From contig DSBH01000077.1 in assembly GCA_011056825.1 (NCBI GenBank), positions 1-12,499 of the forward strand: a DNA stretch of 12,499 nucleotides. Direction: 5' to 3'. The notes under the pieces were generated by a model. It searched no databases and was not told the DNA's origin. It saw nothing but the letters and a program-made list of their open reading frames with translations. Origin of the DNA: Deltaproteobacteria bacterium. Its GTDB lineage: Bacteria; Desulfobacterota; Syntrophia; Syntrophales; UBA2210. Made by a program: the position numbers and the translations under genes. Below are positions 6,670 to 12,499 of the stretch, one piece after another (the first letter of the stretch is position 1; the number at the start of each line of letters is the position of its first letter).

Positions 6670-7550
6670 TACAAAGCATGACGGGATACGGACGGTCGGA
6701 AACGGCATGCGGAGATAAATCCCTGATCGTCGAAATCAAGTCTCTCAATCACCGGAACCTTGAAATGAGCGTGCGGATTCCGAACGGTCTCGGCGAACTT
6801 GAAATCATGATAAAAAAGAAAATCGCCGAACGGGTCTCCCGGGGACGGGTCGAGGCGGTTCTCAGGTTCGAGGCTGGCCAGGGGACCGCAGAGTCTTCCG
6901 TCCTGCAGCTTAACCTGCCGCTCATTCGCGAATACTACGCCGTTCTCGAACAAATACGGAAAGAGTTAAACCTGCAGGATCCTGTAACACTCGAGCTTGT
7001 CAGCTCGGTTAAAAACGGGATATACGCCGCGGAACCCGAATATACCAATGAGAGCGTCAGACCCGCCATTGAGCAGGGCGTGGACAGCGCTTTGTCGGCC
7101 CTGACGGACATGAAGGAACGGGAAGGCGCCCTGCTGTACCGGGATTTCCTGGGCCGGATCGATTCGATCAAAGAATGGCGGGATTTCCTTGATTCCCGTT
7201 CACCACGAGTGGTAGTGGAATACCGCCAGCGCCTGACGGACCGTTTAAAGGAACTCACCACGGGAGTGGAACTGGACGAAACACGCATTTCACAGGAAAT
7301 AGCCCTGATGGCAGAGAAAACAGACATCACCGAAGAGCTGGTTCGTCTTGACAGTCACATCAGCCAGTTCAGAGACCTGCTGGACGGCACGGAACCCGCG
7401 GGCAGGCGGCTCGATTTTCTCATTCAGGAAATGCATCGTGAAATCAACACGATCGGTTCGAAGAGCAGCGATCTCTATATATCACGTACCGTCATCGACG
7501 TAAAAACGGAACTTGCCAAGCTGCGCGAACAGGCCCAGAATATTGAATAA
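6666..7550 (+). CDS. yicC: YicC family endoribonuclease / RNA-turnover protein
   Basis: YicC-family proteins act in RNA decay; the E. coli member has been linked to degradation of the small RNA RyhB and described as an endoribonuclease. This 294-residue protein starts with the hallmark MIQSMTGYGRSE. Its N-terminal domain includes VEIKSLNHRNLEMSVRIP (22-39) and a basic stretch KKKIAERVSRGRVEA (50-64). The C-terminal DUF1732 region has AEKTDITEELVRLDSHI and ends with FLIQEMHREINTIGSKS (251-267), where conserved Glu, His and Arg residues cluster. Length is close to the E. coli protein. It overlaps the preceding DUF4416 gene by 4 nt and lies 59 nt upstream of gmk, the usual yicC-gmk-rpoZ order. 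Confidence 0.95.
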   Translation: MIQSMTGYGRSETACGDKSLIVEIKSLNHRNLEMSVRIPNGLGELEIMIKKKIAERVSRGRVEAVLRFEAGQGTAESSVLQLNLPLIREYYAVLEQIRKELNLQDPVTLELVSSVKNGIYAAEPEYTNESVRPAIEQGVDSALSALTDMKEREGALLYRDFLGRIDSIKEWRDFLDSRSPRVVVEYRQRLTDRLKELTTGVELDETRISQEIALMAEKTDITEELVRLDSHISQFRDLLDGTEPAGRRLDFLIQEMHREINTIGSKSSDLYISRTVIDVKTELAKLREQAQNIE

Positions 7551-7609
7551 AAAAAGAACCGTTCAGAAACCGTGATCATGCGGTGAATGTTTCGAGAAAA
7601 GGTGCAACC

Positions 7610-8260
7610 ATGACCATGCCGAAACGGGGAGTCATGATGGTCGTTTCGGCGCCGTCGGGCGCCGGGAAAACAACGCTCTGCAGAGAACTGCTGAAGATCG
7701 TTCCAGCACTTCACTTTTCCGTGTCCTATACCACGCGACCGCCCCGGCACCGTGAAAAAAACGGGAAGGATTACTTTTTTGTTTCCCCGGAAGAATTCGA
7801 GAGAATGGAACGCCGGGGGGAATTCATCGAACGGGAGGAAATCTTCGGGAACCTTTACGGGACATCCCGGAACGACATAGAAAGCGTGCTCGCCGGCGGC
7901 GACGACCTGCTGCTCGACGTCGACACGAGGGGAGCGAAAAACCTGAAACAGGCCCTGAACGAAGGCATTTACGTCTTTATACTGCCGCCCTCCCTGCAGG
8001 TCCTCGAGGAACGTCTAAGGAGGCGCGGATCGGAAGACGAACCGTCGATGATCCGGCGTCTTGAATGTGCCATCGATGAAATAAACGACAATTACTGGTA
8101 TGATTATATTATTTTTAATGATAAAGTGAATGTTTCCGTATCGGTCCTTCAATCGATATATGTTGCGGAGAAGAACAGAAGAATCCGGCAACTGGACAAG
8201 GTGGCGGAAGTCATTCGTTCCAAGGAGGAAAACAGAACCGATGGCAAGGATTACCGTTGA
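7610..8260 (+). CDS. gmk: Guanylate kinase
   Basis: Gmk converts GMP plus ATP to GDP plus ADP in the cytoplasm, an essential step for GTP, dGTP and ppGpp pools. I chose the ATG at 7610 (216 aa) because AAGGTG lies 5 nt upstream; a GTG at 7583 or ATG at 7616 is possible. The P-loop APSGAGKTT is at residues 14-22. The GMP-binding segment SVSYTTRPPRHREKNGKDYFF starts near 37, with the expected Ser, Tyr and Arg residues. GEFIEREEIFGNLYGTS and LLLDVDTRGAKNLK follow, and then the ILPPS and RLRRRGSED lid-region motifs. All are standard for bacterial Gmk. The last 20 nt overlap the start of rpoZ. Confidence 0.96.
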   Translation: MTMPKRGVMMVVSAPSGAGKTTLCRELLKIVPALHFSVSYTTRPPRHREKNGKDYFFVSPEEFERMERRGEFIEREEIFGNLYGTSRNDIESVLAGGDDLLLDVDTRGAKNLKQALNEGIYVFILPPSLQVLEERLRRRGSEDEPSMIRRLECAIDEINDNYWYDYIIFNDKVNVSVSVLQSIYVAEKNRRIRQLDKVAEVIRSKEENRTDGKDYR

Positions 8261-8513
8261 AGATTCACTGAAACAGGCACGAAACAGGTTCGCACTGACC
8301 ATTCTGACGGTTCAGCGGGCCAGGCAGCTGTACAAGGGTTCAAAACCGCTTTCGGAAAAAAAGAATAACCGGGAAGTGGTCACCGCCTTGCGTGAAATCG
8401 CCGAGCAAAGGGTTGTTTACGCCCATCCCGAATACCTCGACCAGCTCGATGATACGTTCAAGATGCTCCCCAACGAACAGGAATTCATCGGCAGCGAAGA
8501 TGAAATCGAATAA
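8241..8513 (+). CDS. rpoZ: DNA-directed RNA polymerase omega subunit
   Basis: Omega helps fold and assemble the beta' subunit and, in proteobacteria, forms part of a ppGpp-binding site on RNA polymerase. The 90-residue product begins MARITVEDSLKQARNRFAL, the family signature, and continues with TVQRARQLYKG and EVVTALREIAE; the acidic tail ends in GSEDEIE. The reading frame is open further upstream, but the ATG at 8241 matches the family start and has AAGGAGG at 8222-8228, with a long 12-nt spacing. It starts inside the 3' end of gmk (20-nt overlap), and its stop lies inside pyrF (14-nt overlap), so the three genes are tightly coupled. Confidence 0.95.
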   Translation: MARITVEDSLKQARNRFALTILTVQRARQLYKGSKPLSEKKNNREVVTALREIAEQRVVYAHPEYLDQLDDTFKMLPNEQEFIGSEDEIE

Positions 8514-9258
8514 GTCGGCGAAAGAACGCCTTATCTTCGCTCTTGATGTGGGAGATGACCTCGACGAAGCACTGGCGCTGGTCGATCTTCTCAAGGATCA
8601 CGTGGGTATGTTCAAGATCGGCAAGGAAGCGTTCACCCGCTTCGGCCCCGCGATCGTCGAAGCGGTGGCCCGTCGGGATGCGCGTGTTTTTCTTGATCTC
8701 AAGTTTCACGACATTCCCAATACAGTGGCCCGCGCCACCGATGCCGCGCTGAAAATGCCCGTTTCGATGCTTACCGTTCACGCCTCAGGCGGAACGGCCA
8801 TGATGAGCGAAGCCGTGGCCGCAGCGTATCGTTCGGTCACACCGGAAAAAAGTGAACAGCCTTTGATACTAGCCGTTACGGTATTGACGAGTCTCGGCGA
8901 CGACGATGTCGTCTCACTCGGTTTCTCGCTGAGCACGAAAGACCTTGTAACCAGGCTTGCCCTGCTGGCTCGGGAAGCCGGTGTCCCAGGCGTTGTGGCG
9001 TCCCCCGGCGATATCAGGACGATCAAACAGGCCTGCGGCGACGACTTTATCGTCGTCACTCCCGGCATTCGGCAGGCGGGCGACATCGCCGGCGATGACC
9101 AGAAGAGAACGTTGACCGCCGCGGAAGCCGCCGCCGTGGGCGCTGATTACCTTGTCGTGGGACGCCCCATACGAACGGCTTCTGATCCGGTCGCGGCGGC
9201 CCGGCGTATAACCGACGAGATCAGTGAGGGACTGGCCGGTCAAAGCGGCCGACACTGA
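8500..9258 (+). CDS. pyrF: Orotidine 5'-phosphate decarboxylase
   Basis: PyrF performs the last step of de novo UMP synthesis, decarboxylating OMP. The 252-residue product from the ATG at 8500 is a TIM-barrel enzyme. LIFALDVGD is the first strand, with the substrate-binding Asp. FKIGKEAF follows. DLKFHDIPNT (66-75) supplies the catalytic Asp66-Lys68-Asp71 set, and TVHASGG comes next. The phosphate-binding end is VTPGIR and later YLVVGRPIRTASDP. The longer frame from 8392 would run over most of rpoZ and resembles no PyrF. It overlaps rpoZ by 14 nt and lacks a clear Shine-Dalgarno, so it probably depends on rpoZ translation. rlmB begins 25 nt downstream. Confidence 0.96.
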   Translation: MKSNKSAKERLIFALDVGDDLDEALALVDLLKDHVGMFKIGKEAFTRFGPAIVEAVARRDARVFLDLKFHDIPNTVARATDAALKMPVSMLTVHASGGTAMMSEAVAAAYRSVTPEKSEQPLILAVTVLTSLGDDDVVSLGFSLSTKDLVTRLALLAREAGVPGVVASPGDIRTIKQACGDDFIVVTPGIRQAGDIAGDDQKRTLTAAEAAAVGADYLVVGRPIRTASDPVAAARRITDEISEGLAGQSGRH

Positions 9259-9283
9259 ACAACAACGGGCGTCGAGGGCATCC

Positions 9284-10051
9284 ATGCAGGTAATCTACGG
9301 CCTCAATCCCGTCCTTGAAGGCCTCAGGTCGGGCGCCGGGGTCATCAAAACAATCTTTCTTTCTTCCAACAGACACGGCCCCCGGGTTGAGGAAATAACG
9401 AAACTCGCCCGTGAGCAGAAAATTCCCGTGACCTGCAGAGAAGGGGCTTTCATGGACCGTCTCGCCGCTGGGAACAGGCACCAGGGAGTACTGGCACTTT
9501 TCGGAGATTTCACATATCATTCACTTGATTCGATCATTCAAAACAGCAAGGCAGACCTTGCCGGCGGGCCGTTGCTCGTACTCGATTCCATAACCGATCC
9601 GCAAAACCTCGGATCCCTCGTTCGAAGCGCCCACTGCTTCGGCGTCAGTGCCGTCATCATCCCCAGGGACAGGGCGGCCGGGGTGACTCCGGCGGTGATC
9701 AGGGCATCGGCGGGAAGCGTGCTTCACACGCCGGTCTGTCGCGTGGTGAACATCGCCCGCACGATCGAACAGTTGAAGGAAGCCGGCTACTGGATTTTCG
9801 GCGCCGACGCGTCCGCCGAAAATGATTGCCGCGAACTCGAATACGAACCCCCATCGGCCCTCGTACTGGGAAGCGAAGGAACGGGACTCAGGGCGCTTGT
9901 CCGCCGGAAATGCGATTACCTTGTGCGCATTCCCATGAAAGGCGTTGTTGATTCCCTGAATGTCGCCGTGGCGGGCGGCATACTCCTTTACGAAATAACG
10001 CGCGTCGCAGCGGGGAAACCGTCGAGAGCCGGAACCGCAAGAAAATCCTGA
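9284..10051 (+). CDS. rlmB: 23S rRNA (guanosine-2'-O-)-methyltransferase RlmB / TrmH-family SpoU methylase
   Basis: RlmB uses S-adenosylmethionine to methylate the ribose of a guanosine in the 23S rRNA peptidyl-transferase domain (G2251 in E. coli). I chose the ATG at 9284 (255 aa), where GAGGG sits 5 nt upstream and the product starts MQVIYGLNPVLEGLRSG, as the family does. Residues 1-80 form the SpoU substrate-binding domain (NRHQGVLALF near 64-73). The SPOUT knot carries motif 1 DPQNLGSLVRSA (105-116), motif 2 LGSEGTGL (195-202) and motif 3 IPMKGVVDSLNVAVA (216-230), including the conserved Asn, Glu and Ser-Leu-Asn. The specific target is inferred; other TrmH-family members share these motifs. 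It is probably the last gene of the operon. Confidence 0.9.
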   Translation: MQVIYGLNPVLEGLRSGAGVIKTIFLSSNRHGPRVEEITKLAREQKIPVTCREGAFMDRLAAGNRHQGVLALFGDFTYHSLDSIIQNSKADLAGGPLLVLDSITDPQNLGSLVRSAHCFGVSAVIIPRDRAAGVTPAVIRASAGSVLHTPVCRVVNIARTIEQLKEAGYWIFGADASAENDCRELEYEPPSALVLGSEGTGLRALVRRKCDYLVRIPMKGVVDSLNVAVAGGILLYEITRVAAGKPSRAGTARKS

Positions 10052-10057
10052 CCCTGA

Positions 10058-10084
10058 CCGGTTCGAAACCGGGATGATGTTTTT
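10058..10084 (+). terminator. Weak hairpin plus T-run after rlmB
   Basis: Arms CCGGTT (10058-10063) and AACCGG (10067-10072) enclose a 3-nt loop. A run of five T (10080-10084) follows only after 7 more bases. The stem is short and the T-run displaced, so this is a poor intrinsic terminator, but it sits just past the rlmB stop and before a gene of unrelated function. It may attenuate rather than end transcription. Confidence 0.3.
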
Positions 10085-10150
10085 GAGACGCAGTAAATGC
10101 TGTCTTATTCAGATTTCTGCCCGAAAGAAGCAAAGACGAGGAGGTAAATC

Positions 10151-11359
10151 ATGCCCGAATATATCTGGGAAGGTCTGACAAGGAAGAAGGAACCCCGGAA
10201 GGGCGAAATGGAGGCCGACGACGAAGCGGCCGTGCGGGTGGCGCTCAGGCGGCAGGGAATCACCCCCACCAGTATCAAGAAAAAACCCAAGGACATTCTT
10301 GAAAACATTCCGATGTTTCAACAAAAGGTCAAGGAAAAGGAAGTCGTTATCTTCGCCCGCCAGTTCGCAACCATGATCAACGCGGGACTCCCCATTATTC
10401 AGTGCCTGGAACTGCTCTCGGTGGAGGAACCGAACAAAAAATTCAAAAAGATTATCGAAACGGTCAAGTCGGACATCGAGGGCGGCATCTCGCTGTCCGA
10501 TGCCATCGCGAAGTATCCCGACATTTTTGATGACCTTTTCGTCAACCTCGTAGCGGCCGGTGAAGCGGGAGGTATTCTTGACATCATTTTGAACCGGCTT
10601 TCCAACTACATGGAAAAAGCCATGAAACTGAAAGCCAAGGTCAAGGGCGCCATGACCTATCCTGCAAGCGTCCTGGTCATTTCCATAGCCGTCGTGGTGC
10701 TGCTGCTGTACAAGGTCGTTCCCGTTTTTGAAGATATGTTCGCCGGCATGGGATCGGCCCTGCCCGCACCGACGCAGTTCCTGGTGGACGCGAGCGAGTT
10801 CGTTCAAAGTTACATAATTTACATGGTGGTTATCGCCGCCGTCATCATTTTCGCCTTCCGGCGTTATTATAAAACTGAGCGGGGACGTCTTCAGATCGAT
10901 GCCCTGGTTCTCAAGTCCCCCGTCTTCGGCATGCTTATGAAGAAAGTCGCCGTGGCGAAGTTCTCCCGGACACTAGCGACCATGATCAGCAGCGGCGTTC
11001 CCATCCTTCAGGGACTGGAAATTGTGAGCAAGACCGCCGGGAACAAAGTGGTGGAGAACGCGCTCATGGATACCAGGAAAAGCATCAGTGAAGGAAAAAC
11101 CATCGCGGAACCGCTGAGTAAAGCCGGTATCTTCCCTTCCATGGTTGTCTCAATGATCGGCGTGGGAGAAAATACGGGCGCCCTTGACGAAATGCTGGCC
11201 AAGATCGCCGATTTCTACGATGACGAGGTGGATGCCGCCGTTGAAGCCCTGACATCGCTTCTTGAACCCTTCATGATGGTATTCCTGGGAGGCATCGTGG
11301 GAGGCATGCTGATCGCGCTGTACCTTCCCATTTTCTCGATGGCCGGTGCCGTGGGATAA
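10151..11359 (+). CDS. pilC: PilC/GspF-family inner-membrane platform protein of a type IV pilus or type II secretion system
   Basis: PilC is the inner-membrane platform that works with the PilB/PilT ATPases to assemble or retract pilin. The 402-residue product has an N-terminal domain (YIWEGLTRKKEPRKGEMEA, then LRRQGITPTSIKKK). Two T2SSF repeats follow, at about 68-191 and 270-392, each with a conserved Glu (AAGEAGG, Glu137; GVGENTG, Glu340). Three membrane segments lie at about 171-192, 221-238 and 373-396. The ATG has the best ribosome binding site in the window, GAGGAGGT at 10138-10145, with 5-nt spacing. TTGAGA (10083) with TATTCA (10106) at 17 nt is a weak promoter candidate. No pilB, pilT, pilA or gsp gene is adjacent, so its system must be encoded elsewhere; PilC rather than GspF is inferred from the N-terminal domain. 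It is convergent with the tRNA gene. Confidence 0.9.
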   Translation: MPEYIWEGLTRKKEPRKGEMEADDEAAVRVALRRQGITPTSIKKKPKDILENIPMFQQKVKEKEVVIFARQFATMINAGLPIIQCLELLSVEEPNKKFKKIIETVKSDIEGGISLSDAIAKYPDIFDDLFVNLVAAGEAGGILDIILNRLSNYMEKAMKLKAKVKGAMTYPASVLVISIAVVVLLLYKVVPVFEDMFAGMGSALPAPTQFLVDASEFVQSYIIYMVVIAAVIIFAFRRYYKTERGRLQIDALVLKSPVFGMLMKKVAVAKFSRTLATMISSGVPILQGLEIVSKTAGNKVVENALMDTRKSISEGKTIAEPLSKAGIFPSMVVSMIGVGENTGALDEMLAKIADFYDDEVDAAVEALTSLLEPFMMVFLGGIVGGMLIALYLPIFSMAGAVG

Positions 11360-11387
11360 GGATTCGCGCTGTTGTTTTACGACGGGA

Positions 11388-11402
11388 ATAAAAATAAAAA
11401 AA
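11388..11402 (-). terminator. U-tract directly after tRNA-Pro
   Basis: Immediately past the encoded CCA the minus strand reads seven T, an A, five T, an A and a T. A run of U this close to the tRNA acceptor and T-arm helices would serve as a simple 3' end for the tRNA transcript. No separate GC hairpin is present. Confidence 0.45.
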
Positions 11403-11479
11403 TGGTCGGGATGGCGCGATTTGAACGCGCGACCCCTGCGTCCCGAACGCAGTGCCCTACCAGACTGGGCCACATCCCG
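11403..11479 (-). tRNA. tRNA-Pro (anticodon CGG)
   Basis: The 77-nt minus-strand sequence folds as a complete cloverleaf. Acceptor CGGGATG (5' end at 11479) pairs with CATCCCG. The D-arm has GCCC and GGGC around AGTCTGGTA, and the anticodon stem is CTGCG/CGCAG with loop TTCGGGA. The T-arm contains GTTCAAATC between GCGCG-type arms. Discriminator A is followed by an encoded CCA (11403-11405). The anticodon CGG reads the proline codon CCG. Plus-strand frames through it give the familiar tRNA-antisense peptide (MARFERATPASRTQ type), which is an artefact. Confidence 0.97.
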
Positions 11480-11493
11480 ACTCGGCACTACCC

Positions 11494-11520
11494 CTTATAT
11501 AATTCAGCGGGAATTGTCCA
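11494..11520 (-). promoter_or_regulatory. Candidate tRNA-Pro promoter with AT-rich upstream element
   Basis: On the minus strand TGGACA (complement of 11515-11520, 5 of 6) and TATAAG (complement of 11494-11499, 5 of 6) are 15 nt apart. The start would be near 11487, about 8 nt before the mature 5' end. A T-tract lies directly upstream of the -35, as in an UP element. The discriminator is GC-rich (GGGG), as in stringently controlled stable-RNA promoters. The 15-nt spacer is shorter than ideal. Confidence 0.45.
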
Positions 11521-11535
11521 TAAAAAAATGGACAA
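11514..11535. repeat. Perfect inverted repeat, 8-bp arms with 6-A spacer
   Basis: TTGTCCAT (11514-11521) and ATGGACAA (11528-11535) are exact inverse complements around six A (six T on the other strand). The left arm contains the predicted -35 of the tRNA-Pro promoter, and the A-tract lies in its upstream-element position. It could be an operator or simply a transcript hairpin. Confidence 0.6.
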
Positions 11536-11554
11536 CGGCACCGTTACGGTGCCG
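11536..11554. repeat. Perfect 19-bp palindrome
   Basis: CGGCACCGT (11536-11544) and ACGGTGCCG (11546-11554) are exact inverse complements around a single central T. The palindrome abuts the preceding inverted repeat without a gap. It lies between the -35 candidates of the divergent tRNA-Pro and DUF1178 promoters. Its size suits a dimeric repressor site. On the minus strand it is a GC-rich hairpin followed 7 nt later by a T-run, so a minus-strand terminator is a second possibility. Confidence 0.6.
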
Positions 11555-11562
11555 GGACCGCG

Positions 11563-11591
11563 TTGCCACACCGCAGAATTCATGGTATGCA
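11563..11591 (+). promoter_or_regulatory. Candidate promoter for the DUF1178-cysteine synthase unit
   Basis: TTGCCA (11563-11568, 5 of 6 to the -35 consensus) is followed after 17 nt by TATGCA (11586-11591, 3 of 6). A TG one base before the -10 gives an extended -10 (TGGTATGCA). A small inverted repeat GTATG-CA-CATAC (11585-11596) overlaps the -10. The start would be near 11598, about 33 nt before the GTG. Confidence 0.35.
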
Positions 11592-11630
11592 CATACATAG
11601 CATGATCACAAGTGGACAGCGAGGAACCGA

Positions 11631-12056
11631 GTGGTGATAATTTACGATCTCGTATGCGACAATGAACACAAATTCGAAGGCTGGTTCAAGGACCGGGCGT
11701 CTTTCGAAGATCAGAAAAGGCGGAAGTGCATCGAATGCCCCGTGTGCGGAAGCGTACTGGTGGAAATGATTCCATCGTCGATTTCAATCGGCGGGCGGAA
11801 AGCATCGGTCGAGCGGAACCGCGAGGAGGACCGGAATGTCTCCGTGCCGACCATGCTGAAGATGCTGAACGATTTCATAGACAAGAACTTCGACGACGTG
11901 GGCGACCGCTTTGCCGATGTAGCAATCAAGATGCATCGCGGCGAGGAAACGAAGCGAAACATCAAGGGAGTGACAACGAAAGAAGAACAGGAAACACTCG
12001 AAGAAGAGGGAATCGAATTTTTACGAATACCGCCTCCTCCCAAACTTGACAGTTGA
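11631..12056 (+). CDS. DUF1178 family zinc-ribbon-like protein, function unknown
   Basis: The 141-residue product matches the DUF1178 pattern: an opening IIYDLVCDNEHKFEGWF, an internal CPVCGS, and a C-terminal helix-rich half (TMLKMLNDFIDKNFDDVGDRFADVAIKMHRGE at about 73-104, EETLEEEGIEFLRIP-type end). Cys9 and possibly His13, with Cys36 and Cys39 (Cys33 nearby), could hold a zinc ion, as in rubredoxin-like ribbons. Two consecutive GTG codons (11631, 11634) follow GAGGA at 11621-11625. The second gives the family-like start MIIYDL, so 11634 may be the true start. No signal peptide or membrane segment is present. The function is unknown. It is followed after 44 nt by a cysteine synthase gene, likely on the same transcript. 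Confidence 0.87.
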   Translation: MVIIYDLVCDNEHKFEGWFKDRASFEDQKRRKCIECPVCGSVLVEMIPSSISIGGRKASVERNREEDRNVSVPTMLKMLNDFIDKNFDDVGDRFADVAIKMHRGEETKRNIKGVTTKEEQETLEEEGIEFLRIPPPPKLDS

Positions 12057-12100
12057 CGCGTCTTGAACCGGCGGCGCAATCGCGAAAGTATCCTGCAACC

Positions 12101-12499
12101 ATGAACACATCCAATCGACCTGCTGGAGAACCTCGGGGAACGATCCTCGATCTTGTCGGCAACACCCCGCTCGTGAGAATCGAAACATTGAACCCGTCAA
12201 AGGGGATGATCGTCTACGGAAAACTCGAGGGCATGAATCCCGGCGGATCCGTGAAAGACAGGATCGCCCTCGCCATGATCGAAGCGGCTGAAAAAGACCG
12301 CGTACTGACACCGGAAAAAACGATCATCGAGGCCACCAGCGGAAACACGGGTATAGGCCTGGCCCTCGTGGCCGCCGCAAAAGGATACCGGATCATACTC
12401 GCCATGTCCGAAGCCGTGAGTGACGAGCGCAAGAAAGTTCTCAAGGCGCTGGGCCCCGAACTGCTTCTCACGCCCGCCCGCCTGGGCACAGACGGCGCC
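12101..12499 (+). CDS. Cysteine synthase (O-acetylserine sulfhydrylase family), N-terminal 133 residues, runs off window
   Basis: This PLP fold-type II enzyme would make cysteine from O-acetylserine (or O-phosphoserine) and sulfide. The visible part has ILDLVGNTPLVRI at 15-27 and NPGGSVKDR at 46-54, with the PLP-binding Lys52. EATSGNTGIGLA at 78-89 carries the Asn and Thr that bind substrate and cofactor. The following segment AMSEAVSDERKKVLKALGPE (101-120) differs from the MPETMS-type sequence of classical CysK. The C-terminal half is missing, so CysK, CysM or a cystathionine beta-synthase-like enzyme cannot be told apart; I leave the symbol blank. No clear Shine-Dalgarno precedes the ATG. 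Confidence 0.88.
   Translation, partial: MNTSNRPAGEPRGTILDLVGNTPLVRIETLNPSKGMIVYGKLEGMNPGGSVKDRIALAMIEAAEKDRVLTPEKTIIEATSGNTGIGLALVAAAKGYRIILAMSEAVSDERKKVLKALGPELLLTPARLGTDGA

Noticed and set aside
10109..10807. 232-codon minus-strand frame opposite pilC.
   Set aside because: The antisense strand of pilC has strong family motifs; the shadow is His/Gly/Asp-rich and matches nothing.
11346..11605. Plus-strand frames giving peptides such as GMARFERATPASRTQ.
   Set aside because: This is a translation of the antisense strand of the tRNA-Pro gene, a well-known false protein call.
1..12499. Possible mobile element, CRISPR array, toxin-antitoxin or defence system.
   Set aside because: No transposase, integrase, direct-repeat array or defence-type domain is visible; the tRNA-Pro gene shows no attachment-site duplication within the window.

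Overview
The window is ordinary core-genome DNA from a Gram-negative bacterium with lipopolysaccharide, an outer membrane and type IV pilus-like machinery. The gene order lysS-lolC-lolD-bamA, and heptose kinase-DUF4416-yicC-gmk-rpoZ-pyrF-rlmB, is what I would expect in Desulfobacterota (former Deltaproteobacteria; a Syntrophia-like lineage is a guess). The DNA looks moderately GC-rich, with ATG starts predominating. I see no phage, transposon, CRISPR or resistance island.

Left arm (1-4746, minus strand): lysS (lysyl-tRNA synthetase), then lolC and lolD (the lipoprotein-releasing ABC transporter), then bamA, which is cut by the left window edge. lolC and lolD are 11 nt apart and lolD overlaps bamA by 11 nt, so outer-membrane lipoprotein export and outer-membrane protein insertion are expressed together. 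A possible 30-codon ORF lies between lysS and lolC.

Divergent control region (4747-5040): a sigma70-like promoter candidate points each way. The rightward transcript is predicted to begin with a nested stem-loop and a tiny ORF that overlaps the next start codon.

Central operon (5041-10051, plus strand): heptose-7-phosphate kinase (LPS core precursor), a DUF4416 protein, YicC, guanylate kinase, RNA polymerase omega, OMP decarboxylase and a 23S rRNA 2'-O-methyltransferase. Several junctions overlap (4, 20 and 14 nt), which suggests one translationally coupled unit linking envelope sugar, nucleotide and RNA metabolism.

Right part (10052-12499): a stand-alone pilC with a strong ribosome binding site, convergent with a tRNA-Pro(CGG) gene on the minus strand. 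A compact regulatory region (11480-11630) with perfect inverted repeats separates the tRNA from a DUF1178 zinc-ribbon protein and a cysteine synthase that runs off the right edge.

No wholly new system is evident. The least explained items are the inverted repeats at 11514-11596, the TolB/CsgG-like extension of BamA, the structured leader of the heptose kinase gene, and the uncharacterised DUF4416 and DUF1178 proteins.
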